Origin: Bacteroidota bacterium
GTDB taxonomy: Bacteria > Bacteroidota > Bacteroidia > Chitinophagales > Chitinophagaceae
Direction of reading: 5' to 3'
DNA: 5,214 bases
NCBI GenBank assembly: GCA_025361325.1
Contig: JANYAL010000301.1
Location: 1 to 5,214, forward strand
Part shown: positions 1-5,116 of the stretch, piece by piece
Position numbering within the stretch: the stretch's first letter is position 1
Layout of the letters: every line of letters begins with the position of its first letter
The notes under the pieces: generated by a model
Databases searched by the model: none
What the model was told of the DNA's origin: nothing
Seen by the model: the letters and a program-made list of their open reading frames with translations, nothing else
Made by a program: the position numbers and the translations under genes

Positions 1-2
1 TG

Positions 3-181
3 CAGCTTGCCTTGCTGGACGTACTTTTCCCCCGAAGACAGAGCCTTCTGTTTGCTGAAACCAAACCCGAAAACCATAGGATGCAAACTCCCGTCTCGTC
101 GAACTGTATGAAGCCGCTGTAGATAAAATTTACCGTCATCCAACTTTTTACCAATTGCCGAATGAAGTGAATCATATGTAA
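3..181 (+). pseudogene. paaB: 3' end of paaB (phenylacetyl-CoA epoxidase subunit B), partial, reading frame disrupted
   Basis: PaaB is the small structural subunit of the phenylacetyl-CoA 1,2-epoxidase complex. The last 33 codons (80-181) form one clean frame ending in DKIYRHPTFYQLPNEVNHM before TAA at 179-181. That is the PaaB C-terminal signature as I recall it from Bacteroidota (DK-YRHP-FY...V--M). Immediately upstream, this frame has a TAG at 77-79. PaaB-like sequence seems to continue in other frames: LLKPNPKTI around 54-80 (frame of position 1) and DVLFPRRQ around 18-47 (frame of position 3), which resembles the family's RDVYTRRQE segment. Two or more single-base indels would restore one frame. 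The sequence cannot tell a sequencing or assembly error from a true pseudogene. An error is plausible because the rest of the operon is intact. The gene's 5' part is outside the window. Identity as paaB is fairly sure; the exact frame path is inference. Confidence 0.6.
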
Positions 182-188
182 AGGAAGG
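182..188 (+). promoter_or_regulatory. Shine-Dalgarno-like AGGAAGG between paaB and paaC
   Basis: A purine-rich AGGAAGG directly follows the paaB stop. It sits 7 nt before a GTG (196) that opens the paaC frame 33 codons upstream of the family-typical ATG at 295. An ATG at 189 is also nearby but gives only a 4-codon ORF ending in TAA. Strong SD sequences are uncommon in Bacteroidota and no other gene here has one, so this may be chance. It matters because it is the only argument for the longer paaC start. Confidence 0.3.
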
Positions 189-294
189 ATGATTAGTGGA
201 TAAACTTGACAGGAGTTACAAAGGTGCAGCCTGTATTAAATCAGGCCACGCTATCAACTTCATTAACTCAAATCCAACTATCGATTTACATAAA

Positions 295-1044
295 ATGACC
301 CCATTAACAAACTATATCCTCCACCTCGCAGATAACGCACTTATCCTTGCTCAAAGGAATGCGGAGTGGTGTGGTCATGGTCCTGTGCTGGAACAGGATA
401 TCGCCATCACCAATATCTCGCTTGACCTGCTGGGACAGGCAAGGAATCTTTACCAGTATGCCGCAAAGGTTAATGGTAATGATGCCACAGAAGATTCATT
501 AGCCTATTTGCGGAGTGAACGGGAATACCTGAACTGCCTGCTTGTGGAACAACCCAATGGCGACTGGGCCCAGACCATCCTGCGCCAGTTCTTTTTCAGC
601 GTTTACCAGGCCCTGCTGTTTGAAGTGCTACAGCACAACAGGGATGAACAACTGGCCGCCATTGCAGCAAAATCACTGAAAGAGGTAAGATACCATCTTC
701 GCTGGAGCAGCGAATGGGTCATTCGGCTTGGAGACGGAACAACGGAAAGCCATGATAGGATGCTGCAGGCCATCGATATGCTATGGCCCTATACCGGGGA
801 GCTTTTCATGTTAGCCGAATATGAATCAACACTACTAAAAGATGGGATCAGTGTGGAACTCCCCGCGTTGAAAGTGGCCTGGACAAAAAAGATAAATGAA
901 GTATGGGCTGAAGCAACATTACCCGTTTCCCAAAATACTTTTATGCAAAGCGGAGGAAAGAATGGCACACACACCGAATATATGGGCTATATCCTTACTG
1001 ACCTGCAGTATATGCAAAGGGTTTACCCAAATTGTGATTGGTAA
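295..1044 (+). CDS. paaC: PaaC, phenylacetyl-CoA 1,2-epoxidase structural subunit
   Basis: PaaC is the ferritin-like helical partner of the catalytic diiron subunit PaaA in the phenylacetyl-CoA epoxidase, acting in the cytosol on phenylacetyl-CoA. From ATG 295 the protein is 249 aa, matching the usual length of about 248. Family landmarks are AEWCGHGPVLE (residues 23-33), LDLLGQARN (43-51), LLVEQPNGDW (82-91), the KEVRYHLRWS helix (129-138) followed by RLGDGT (144-149), and the C-terminal HTEYMGYILTDLQYMQRVYP (226-245). Known PaaC proteins carry no working diiron site and act structurally, stabilising PaaA. The frame stays open back to GTG 196, adding 33 residues with no recognisable family sequence; the ATG is preferred because the homologous region begins there with MTPLTNYILHLADN. 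It lies 113 nt after the paaB stop and 24 nt before the ABM-like gene, probably in one operon. Confidence 0.95.
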   Translation: MTPLTNYILHLADNALILAQRNAEWCGHGPVLEQDIAITNISLDLLGQARNLYQYAAKVNGNDATEDSLAYLRSEREYLNCLLVEQPNGDWAQTILRQFFFSVYQALLFEVLQHNRDEQLAAIAAKSLKEVRYHLRWSSEWVIRLGDGTTESHDRMLQAIDMLWPYTGELFMLAEYESTLLKDGISVELPALKVAWTKKINEVWAEATLPVSQNTFMQSGGKNGTHTEYMGYILTDLQYMQRVYPNCDW

Positions 1045-1068
1045 TAATGTTATGTAATACAAATTGAT

Positions 1069-1389
1069 ATGATCGCCAATACCCCGATTCCTCCCTACTA
1101 TGCAGTATTATTTACCTCCATCCGTTCTGATATTGAAAAAAGATATGTTGAAACGGCAAAAAGAATGGAAGAACTGGCTGCACAGCAGCAAGGATTCCTG
1201 GGTATGGAATCTGCAAGAAATGAAACAGGTATTACCATCAGTTACTGGAAAAGCCTCGAAGCTATAAAAGAATGGAAGAACAATGCAGAACACCTGTTGG
1301 CTCAGCAAATGGGAAAAGATATTTTTTACAAACAGTATAAAACAAGGATCTGCAGGGTGGAAAGGGATTATGAATTTATGCATGAATAA
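1069..1389 (+). CDS. Antibiotic biosynthesis monooxygenase (ABM)-like small protein, YqjZ type
   Basis: This 106-aa protein has the pattern of the ABM/dimeric alpha-beta barrel superfamily. It has a hydrophobic first strand (YYAVLFTSI, 10-18), a helix EKRYVETAKRMEELAAQ (23-39), QGFLGMESAR (41-50), ITISYWKSLEAIKEWKNNAE (55-74), then H75 and the C-terminal YKTRICRVERDYEF (90-103). The W60...W69...H75 arrangement resembles E. coli YqjZ-like proteins of unknown role. Other superfamily members include heme-degrading enzymes and quinone or polyketide oxygenases. No signal peptide is visible, so it is probably a cytosolic dimer. It sits 24 nt after paaC, and its stop overlaps the likely paaD start by 8 nt, so it is very likely co-transcribed with the epoxidase genes. 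It is not one of the classical paa genes. A role in handling reactive ring intermediates or protecting the epoxidase is only inference from position. The fold assignment is strong; the function is unknown. Confidence 0.82.
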   Translation: MIANTPIPPYYAVLFTSIRSDIEKRYVETAKRMEELAAQQQGFLGMESARNETGITISYWKSLEAIKEWKNNAEHLLAQQMGKDIFYKQYKTRICRVERDYEFMHE

Positions 1390-1885
1390 CAGGGATATGA
1401 TAACAGTTAAAAATATAAAAGCTATACTGGAGGTAGTAACAGACCCGGAGATCCCCGTGCTGACTGTCAGTGACCTGGGCATCATCAGAGAAATTAAAGT
1501 AAATGGGGAAGAGGTCGAGATCATTATCACCCCCACGTATACCGGTTGCCCGGCCATGGATATGATCGCTATGAATATACGGTTAACACTTGCAGAACAT
1601 GGGTACAAAAATGGTAAGATCACTACTGTACTTTCCCCCGCCTGGACAACCGACTGGATGAGTGAAGCCGGGAAAGCAAAACTAAAAACCTACGGTATAG
1701 CTCCTCCTAACCCGAAACAGGTAGTCTGTGATACAAAACACTTTGCAGAACAGGAATCCATTCAATGCCCTCACTGTAATTCCTATCATACCAGGCTCAT
1801 AAGCCAGTTTGGCTCTACGGCCTGTAAAGCACTCTACCAGTGTAATGATTGCAGGGAACCCTTCGATTATTTCAAATGTCATTAA
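1382..1885 (+). CDS. paaD: PaaD, phenylacetate epoxidase-associated Fe-S/metal maturation protein
   Basis: PaaD belongs to the MIP18/DUF59 (SufT-like) family with a C-terminal zinc-ribbon-like region. It is required for phenylacetate ring epoxidation in vivo, and a role in metal-centre or Fe-S maturation is usually proposed. The 167-aa product has the DUF59 core DPEIPVLTVSDLGIIREI (21-38), the TPTYTGCPAMD motif with C56 (50-60) and LSPAWTTDWMS (84-94). The tail holds CPHC (129-132), FGSTACKALY with C148, CNDC (154-157) and the terminal FDYFKC (161-166). Length and motifs match E. coli PaaD throughout. ATG 1382 overlaps the end of the ABM-like gene by 8 nt. ATG 1397, 7 nt after that gene's stop, gives 162 aa and an N-terminus nearer to Bacteroidota relatives, so it is a real alternative. 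An in-frame ATG at 1283, far inside the upstream gene, is unlikely. PaaE does not follow, unlike in E. coli. Confidence 0.94.
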   Translation: MNNRDMITVKNIKAILEVVTDPEIPVLTVSDLGIIREIKVNGEEVEIIITPTYTGCPAMDMIAMNIRLTLAEHGYKNGKITTVLSPAWTTDWMSEAGKAKLKTYGIAPPNPKQVVCDTKHFAEQESIQCPHCNSYHTRLISQFGSTACKALYQCNDCREPFDYFKCH

Positions 1886-1912
1886 TGAACGACCATTTTA
1901 TGAAAGATGGCG

Positions 1913-1931
1913 GAAGTTTCTCTGAACCTTC
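1913..1931 (+). repeat. Near-perfect inverted repeat in paaD-paaG gap
   Basis: GAAGTTTCTCTGAACCTTC has 8-nt arms around TCT, with 7 of 8 positions complementary. It could be a small RNA hairpin or a regulator site. It is the first of four inverted repeats in the 195-nt gap between paaD and paaG. Confidence 0.4.
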
Positions 1932-1948
1932 ACGATTAAAAGTAATAT

Positions 1949-1993
1949 GAATACATTTATGCAGCCCATTCAAGATGCGACCTAAATGTATTC
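1949..1993 (+). repeat. Perfect 11-bp inverted repeat, candidate stem-loop between paaD and paaG
   Basis: GAATACATTTA (1949-1959) is exactly reverse-complementary to TAAATGTATTC (1983-1993), with a 23-nt spacer. A GCA (1961-1963) and a TGC (1976-1978) inside the spacer could add an inner stem. An 11-bp perfect match over such a short distance is unlikely by chance. It has no downstream T-run directly attached, so it does not look like a simple intrinsic terminator. It could be an mRNA-stabilising hairpin between operon segments, or a binding site; the sequence does not say which. Confidence 0.6.
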
Positions 1994-2012
1994 TGTGTAT
2001 CGGCTGGATGGC

Positions 2013-2027
2013 CCTGTAATGAACAGG
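2013..2027 (+). repeat. Short hairpin, CCTGT/ACAGG arms
   Basis: CCTGT-AATGA-ACAGG gives a 5-bp stem with a 5-nt loop. A run of six T residues lies 19 nt downstream (2047-2052). GCC at 2011-2013 could pair with GGC at 2044-2046 just before the T-run, giving a badly bulged terminator-like fold. On its own this is weak. Confidence 0.25.
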
Positions 2028-2053
2028 ATATATAGCAGTAGGTGGCTTTTTTG

Positions 2054-2061
2054 TAAGTTTG
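2054..2061 (+). promoter_or_regulatory. Possible Bacteroidota -7 promoter element before paaG
   Basis: TAAGTTTG matches the Bacteroidota -7 consensus TAnnTTTG exactly. It ends 19 nt before the paaG start, which would leave a leader of only about 10-15 nt. No TTTG or TTG element is present at the usual -33 spacing (around 2027-2035), so the call is weak. It overlaps the inverted repeat at 2057-2072, an arrangement a repressor could exploit. Confidence 0.25.
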
Positions 2062-2072
2062 TTCCAACAAAC
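2057..2072 (+). promoter_or_regulatory. Perfect inverted repeat just upstream of paaG, candidate operator
   Basis: GTTTGTTCCAACAAAC has perfect 7-bp arms around CC and ends 8 nt before the paaG ATG. As DNA this is the shape of a site for a dimeric regulator such as a TetR- or GntR-type protein. As RNA it would be a 6-bp hairpin with a UCCA loop close to the start codon. No regulator gene is in the window to test against. Confidence 0.4.
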
Positions 2073-2080
2073 CAGCAAAT

Positions 2081-2857
2081 ATGTCTTCCATCCTTTTTGA
2101 GATAAAGCACGGAGTTGCCTTCATTACCCTCAACAGGCCTGAAAAATTCAACTCTTTCAACCGCGAGATGGCGCTGCTGATGCAGGCCCGCCTGGATGAA
2201 TGCGCTTCTGTGCGTGATGTACGTTGTGTATATATCACGGGTGCCGGCAAGGCCTTCTCTTCCGGACAGGATATCGGTGAACTGACAGGAGATGAAAAAC
2301 TGGAGATCAAACAGATCCTTTCTGAACACTACAACCCCATCGTTAAAAGGATCAGGAACTTACCCAAACCTGTTATTGCCGCAGTGAATGGAGTGGCAGC
2401 CGGAGCCGGAGCAAATATGGCTTTGTGCTGTGATATAGTTGTTGCTTCAGATGCCGCTTCCTTCATCCAGGCCTTTAGCAAGATCGGCCTGATACCCGAC
2501 AGTGGCGGCACATTTACCTTACCGAGGCTGATCGGCTGGCAAAAGGCCAGCGCACTGATGATGACCGGAGACAAGGTACATGCTTCTGCTGCCGTAGAAA
2601 TGGGCATGATCTATAAGACCTTTCCATATCTGACTTTTGAAGAAGAGAGTAAAAAATTAGCCCAAACAATCGCCCAAATGCCAACCAAAGGTTTAGCCTA
2701 TACCAAGCATGCATTGAATCATTCGTTCGCCAATACCTGGGAAGATCAGTTATTGCTGGAAGACACGTTTCAGCAGAAAGCAGCTTTGACCTATGATTAT
2801 AAAGAGGGCATCAACGCTTTTGTACAGAAAAGAGAAGCGGAATTCAAAGGAGAATGA
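2081..2857 (+). CDS. paaG: PaaG-type crotonase: ring-epoxyphenylacetyl-CoA isomerase / enoyl-CoA isomerase
   Basis: This 258-aa crotonase-fold protein is of normal family length. Oxyanion-hole segments are FSSGQDI (59-65) and AVNGVAAGAGANMAL (101-115). The two glutamates used by true enoyl-CoA hydratases are replaced, by N112 in GAGANMAL and about F132 in QAFSKIGL. An aspartate is present at D140 in GLIPDSGGTF, as in E. coli PaaG, where it is the key acid/base of the isomerase. YNPIVKRI (84-91), MTGDKV (161-166) and the tail YKEGINAFVQKR (240-251) also match PaaG. Known PaaG converts the 1,2-epoxide of phenylacetyl-CoA to the oxepin, and shifts a cis-3 double bond to trans-2 later in the pathway. 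PaaF, the hydratase paralogue, is a less likely identity because of the missing glutamates. The gene follows a 195-nt gap with inverted repeats, so it may have its own control. paaI begins 26 nt after its stop. Confidence 0.88.
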   Translation: MSSILFEIKHGVAFITLNRPEKFNSFNREMALLMQARLDECASVRDVRCVYITGAGKAFSSGQDIGELTGDEKLEIKQILSEHYNPIVKRIRNLPKPVIAAVNGVAAGAGANMALCCDIVVASDAASFIQAFSKIGLIPDSGGTFTLPRLIGWQKASALMMTGDKVHASAAVEMGMIYKTFPYLTFEEESKKLAQTIAQMPTKGLAYTKHALNHSFANTWEDQLLLEDTFQQKAALTYDYKEGINAFVQKREAEFKGE

Positions 2858-2862
2858 TCATT
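2853..2862 (+). repeat. AATGATCATT palindrome over the paaG stop codon
   Basis: A perfect 10-bp palindrome overlaps the paaG TGA (2855-2857). The same 11-nt string GAATGATCATT recurs at 3944-3954, inside the longer palindrome upstream of obgE. It may be chance, since here part of it is fixed by coding sequence. Confidence 0.3.
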
Positions 2863-2883
2863 TATCAATATTAATTAGTAAAA

Positions 2884-3294
2884 ATGCCCACCCCCCAGCA
2901 AGTAGTAGCGCACATGATGAAACATGACCTGTTCTCCCAATGGCTCGGCATTGAGGTGCTTGAAATAAAAGAAGGCTATAGCAAATTAAAGATGACCATA
3001 CGTCCGGAAATGATAAACGGCTTTGGTATTATACACGGAGGAATCGCCTTTTCATTATCCGATAGTGCATTTGCCTTTGCCTGCAATAATCGAAACGTTT
3101 TGTCAGTGGCCCTTGATACATCCATCAATTTCCTGAAACCCGTTCATGCCGGAGATGAATTAACTGCTGAGGCCCTCGAATTGCATAATGGAAAAAGCAC
3201 AGGGCTCTATCAGATCACCGTATCAAACCAGCATCACCACACCGTCGCCCTGTTCAAAGGAACCTGTTTCCGTACCAACAAGACATTACTATGA
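2884..3294 (+). CDS. paaI: PaaI, hotdog-fold acyl-CoA thioesterase
   Basis: PaaI hydrolyses ring-hydroxylated and related phenylacetyl-CoA thioesters, freeing CoA when the pathway stalls. The 136-aa product is close to the E. coli length of about 140. The hotdog signature is intact: N45-G46 in MINGFG, H51-G52-G53 on the central helix, and D60 in FSLSDSAFAFACNN (56-69). In E. coli PaaI the equivalent glycine and aspartate are needed for catalysis. INFLKPVHAGDELTAEA (81-97) and the last strand TVALFKGTCFR match the family closely. It is expected to be a cytosolic tetramer. The ATG lies 26 nt after paaG, and the stop shares ATGA with the paaY start, indicating translational coupling. Confidence 0.92.
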   Translation: MPTPQQVVAHMMKHDLFSQWLGIEVLEIKEGYSKLKMTIRPEMINGFGIIHGGIAFSLSDSAFAFACNNRNVLSVALDTSINFLKPVHAGDELTAEALELHNGKSTGLYQITVSNQHHHTVALFKGTCFRTNKTLL

Positions 3295-3890
3295 TTTATG
3301 CATTCAAGCATTGCATCCCTGTAATTGATAGATCATCCTTTGTGCATCCACAGGCATGTGTTACTGGAAATGTCATCATTGGTAAAGATGTGTACATCGG
3401 GCCAGGGGCAGCCATCCGGGCCGACTGGGGACAGATTATCATAGAGAACGGCTGCAATGTGCAGGAGAACTGCACCATCCACATGTTCCCCGGAATCACA
3501 GTTTTACTAAAAGAAGGTGCTCATATCGGCCATGGCGCTGTCATTCATGGGGCAACCATCGGAAAGAACTGCCTGATAGGAATGAATGCGGTGATCATGG
3601 ATAATGTGGTACTGGGAGATGAATGCATCGTGGGTGCGCTTACGCTCATACAGGCCGACAGCAGCATCCCCGCAAGAAGTGTAGTAGTGGGCAATCCCTC
3701 CAAAATAATAAAAGAAGTCAGTGATGAAATGATGGACTGGAAATTGAAGGGAACCCTGCTTTACAGGCAACTTCCAAAAGACATGCAGGAAGGGTGGGAA
3801 GCCTGTGAACCGCTCACCGAAAAGAATGAAAGTCATGAGCAAAACAGATCCATGAATGATCTGTACAGGACATGGAATGAATCAAAATGA
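3291..3890 (+). CDS. paaY: PaaY, gamma-carbonic-anhydrase-like hexapeptide-repeat thioesterase
   Basis: The 199-aa protein is a left-handed beta-helix of the gamma-carbonic anhydrase family. Hexapeptide repeats run from about residue 18 to 140 (for example VTGNVIIGKDVYIGPGAAIR), followed by a C-terminal helix. Metal-site residues are present: H64 in CTIHMFPG, then H81 and H86 in GHGAVIHG. The structural R43-D45 pair and Q58 of the family are also present. In E. coli, PaaY has been reported to act as a thioesterase on a CoA by-product formed from the reactive aldehyde intermediate of the pathway, preventing its build-up. The GTLLYRQLPKDM segment (154-165) and CEPL resemble PaaY rather than a generic YrdA. 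The start overlaps the paaI stop by 4 nt. It is the last gene of the paa run in this window. Confidence 0.9.
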   Translation: MIYAFKHCIPVIDRSSFVHPQACVTGNVIIGKDVYIGPGAAIRADWGQIIIENGCNVQENCTIHMFPGITVLLKEGAHIGHGAVIHGATIGKNCLIGMNAVIMDNVVLGDECIVGALTLIQADSSIPARSVVVGNPSKIIKEVSDEMMDWKLKGTLLYRQLPKDMQEGWEACEPLTEKNESHEQNRSMNDLYRTWNESK

Positions 3891-3942
3891 TTGTTAGTCC
3901 TTTCTTACACTTTTTTAGTTTACACCCTGATTTGCCGGTGCC

Positions 3943-3956
3943 GGAATGATCATTCC
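3943..3956 (+). promoter_or_regulatory. 14-bp perfect palindrome upstream of obgE, candidate regulator site
   Basis: GGAATGATCATTCC is self-complementary over all 14 bases and lies 97 nt before the obgE start, in the 162-nt gap after paaY. With no spacer it suits a dimeric DNA-binding protein better than an RNA hairpin. Its core recurs at the paaG stop. The rest of the gap holds a weak TGACGG-TAG-CTGTCA inverted repeat (3989-4003) and a T6 run (3911-3916) with no clear stem before it. I see no confident promoter. Confidence 0.4.
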
Positions 3957-4052
3957 TATTCTTTCTATTACATTAGATCTCCATGTCATGACGGTAGCTG
4001 TCAGTCAATAAACAACCATTAATCTTTAAATTTTACGGACCTTTGCCACCAC

Positions 4053-5057
4053 ATGGAGAAATCAAATTTTGTGGACCAGATCAGGATCTTCTGCCGCAGC
4101 GGTCACGGTGGTGCGGGCAGTAAGCATTTCATGCGTAATAAGCTTACTGCTATGGGCGGTCCTGATGGCGGAGACGGCGGCCGGGGCGCTCACATCATCC
4201 TAAAAGGTAATGCTCAACTATGGACCTTACTCCACCTCCGGTATTTTAAGAATATCCTGGCCGAGGACGGGGAGAACGGAAGTAAGAACAATTCAAGTGG
4301 TAAAACAGGTAAAGACATCATCATAGAAGTGCCCCTGGGGACCATTGCAAGAGATGAGGAGACCGGGGAGAAAATAGCGGAGATCCTGCACGATGGGGAA
4401 GAGATAATTCTGTTAAAAGGCGGACGCGGGGGACTGGGCAACAGTAATTTCAAGACAGCTACCAACCAGGCACCCGATTACGCACAACCCGGTGAAGAAG
4501 GCATGGAGGGATGGAAGATGCTGGAATTGAAGGTGCTGGCAGATGTAGGCCTGGTAGGATTCCCCAATGCCGGTAAATCAACCCTGCTTTCGGTCATAAC
4601 CGCTGCCAAACCCAAGATTGCCGATTATGCATTTACTACACTCGTGCCGCAATTAGGCATGGTGGAATACCGCGACGGGAAAAGTTTCTGTATTGCTGAC
4701 CTGCCCGGTATCATCGAGGGTGCTGCGGAAGGTAAGGGCCTGGGACACCGGTTTTTAAGACATATTGAACGTAACTCGATCCTGCTTTTTTTAATCCCCG
4801 CCGACTGTAAGGATCATAAAAAAGAATTTGAGATCCTGTACTATGAACTGGAACAGTATAATCCTGAGATGCTGCAAAAGGATTTTGTGATCGCCATCAG
4901 CAAGAGTGATATGCTGGATGATGAATTGAAGGATGGCATTGAAAAAGAACTCCCCGAAAATATACCCCATATCTTTATTTCTGCCCTGACCAGCCAGGGG
5001 CTCCCTGAACTGAAGGACCTGCTCTGGAATACATTGAATATGAACAACCCGGGTTAA
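4053..5057 (+). CDS. obgE: Obg family GTPase (ribosome assembly / stress)
   Basis: Obg is a conserved, usually essential GTPase that binds the 50S subunit and links late ribosome assembly to nutrient and (p)ppGpp status. The 334-aa protein has the glycine-rich Obg fold at 1-158 ([33 protein letters not shown]) and a G domain from about 160. G1 is GFPNAGKST (169-177), the switch I threonines are T195-T196 in YAFTTLVP, and G3 is DLPGI (216-220). G4 reads SKSD (283-286) instead of the usual NKxD, and G5 is ISAL (309-312). The N-to-S or N-to-T change at G4 is, from memory, seen in Bacteroidota Obg proteins and should still support guanine binding through the aspartate. The protein ends right after the G domain and lacks the extra C-terminal domain of some Obg proteins, as expected for this phylum. 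It is unrelated to phenylacetate breakdown and is probably a separate unit. Confidence 0.97.
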   Translation: MEKSNFVDQIRIFCRSGHGGAGSKHFMRNKLTAMGGPDGGDGGRGAHIILKGNAQLWTLLHLRYFKNILAEDGENGSKNNSSGKTGKDIIIEVPLGTIARDEETGEKIAEILHDGEEIILLKGGRGGLGNSNFKTATNQAPDYAQPGEEGMEGWKMLELKVLADVGLVGFPNAGKSTLLSVITAAKPKIADYAFTTLVPQLGMVEYRDGKSFCIADLPGIIEGAAEGKGLGHRFLRHIERNSILLFLIPADCKDHKKEFEILYYELEQYNPEMLQKDFVIAISKSDMLDDELKDGIEKELPENIPHIFISALTSQGLPELKDLLWNTLNMNNPG

Positions 5058-5091
5058 AAAAAAATGAATGGTACAAGAGATTGTTTTTTTT
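5056..5091 (+). terminator. Weak terminator-like structure after obgE
   Basis: A run of nine A (5056-5064), starting in the obgE stop codon, is followed by ACAA-GAGA-TTGT (5073-5084) and a run of eight T (5084-5091). The small stem with a GAGA loop, plus A-tract/T-tract pairing around it, could end transcription in either direction. The stem is short and AU-rich, so it is only a candidate. Confidence 0.4.
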
Positions 5092-5116
5092 CGGAAATTA
5101 GTAGTAAATAAATGTT

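Noticed and set aside
1283..1381. N-terminal extension of paaD from ATG 1283
   Set aside because: It would overlap the ABM-like gene by 107 nt, and the added residues do not look like PaaD; homology starts at about 1397.
1108..1623. 171-codon ORF on the minus strand
   Set aside because: It lies antisense to two well-recognised genes and has low-complexity hydrophobic composition; a shadow of the coding strand.
1885..1950. 21-codon ORF starting in the paaD stop (TAATG arrangement)
   Set aside because: The product (MNDHFMKDGGSFSEPSRLKVI) is short and unlike any family I know. It runs through the first inverted repeat and ends in the second, so coupling by TAATG is probably chance.
1957..2329. 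Minus-strand ORFs across the paaD-paaG gap and the paaG start
   Set aside because: They mostly mirror paaG coding sequence, show no recognisable domain, and two overlapping frames compete; no support for a divergent regulator gene.
3507..3842. 111-codon minus-strand ORF inside paaY
   Set aside because: Antisense shadow of paaY with no family resemblance.
3891..3930. Terminator after paaY
   Set aside because: There is a T6 run at 3911-3916 but no convincing stem directly before it.
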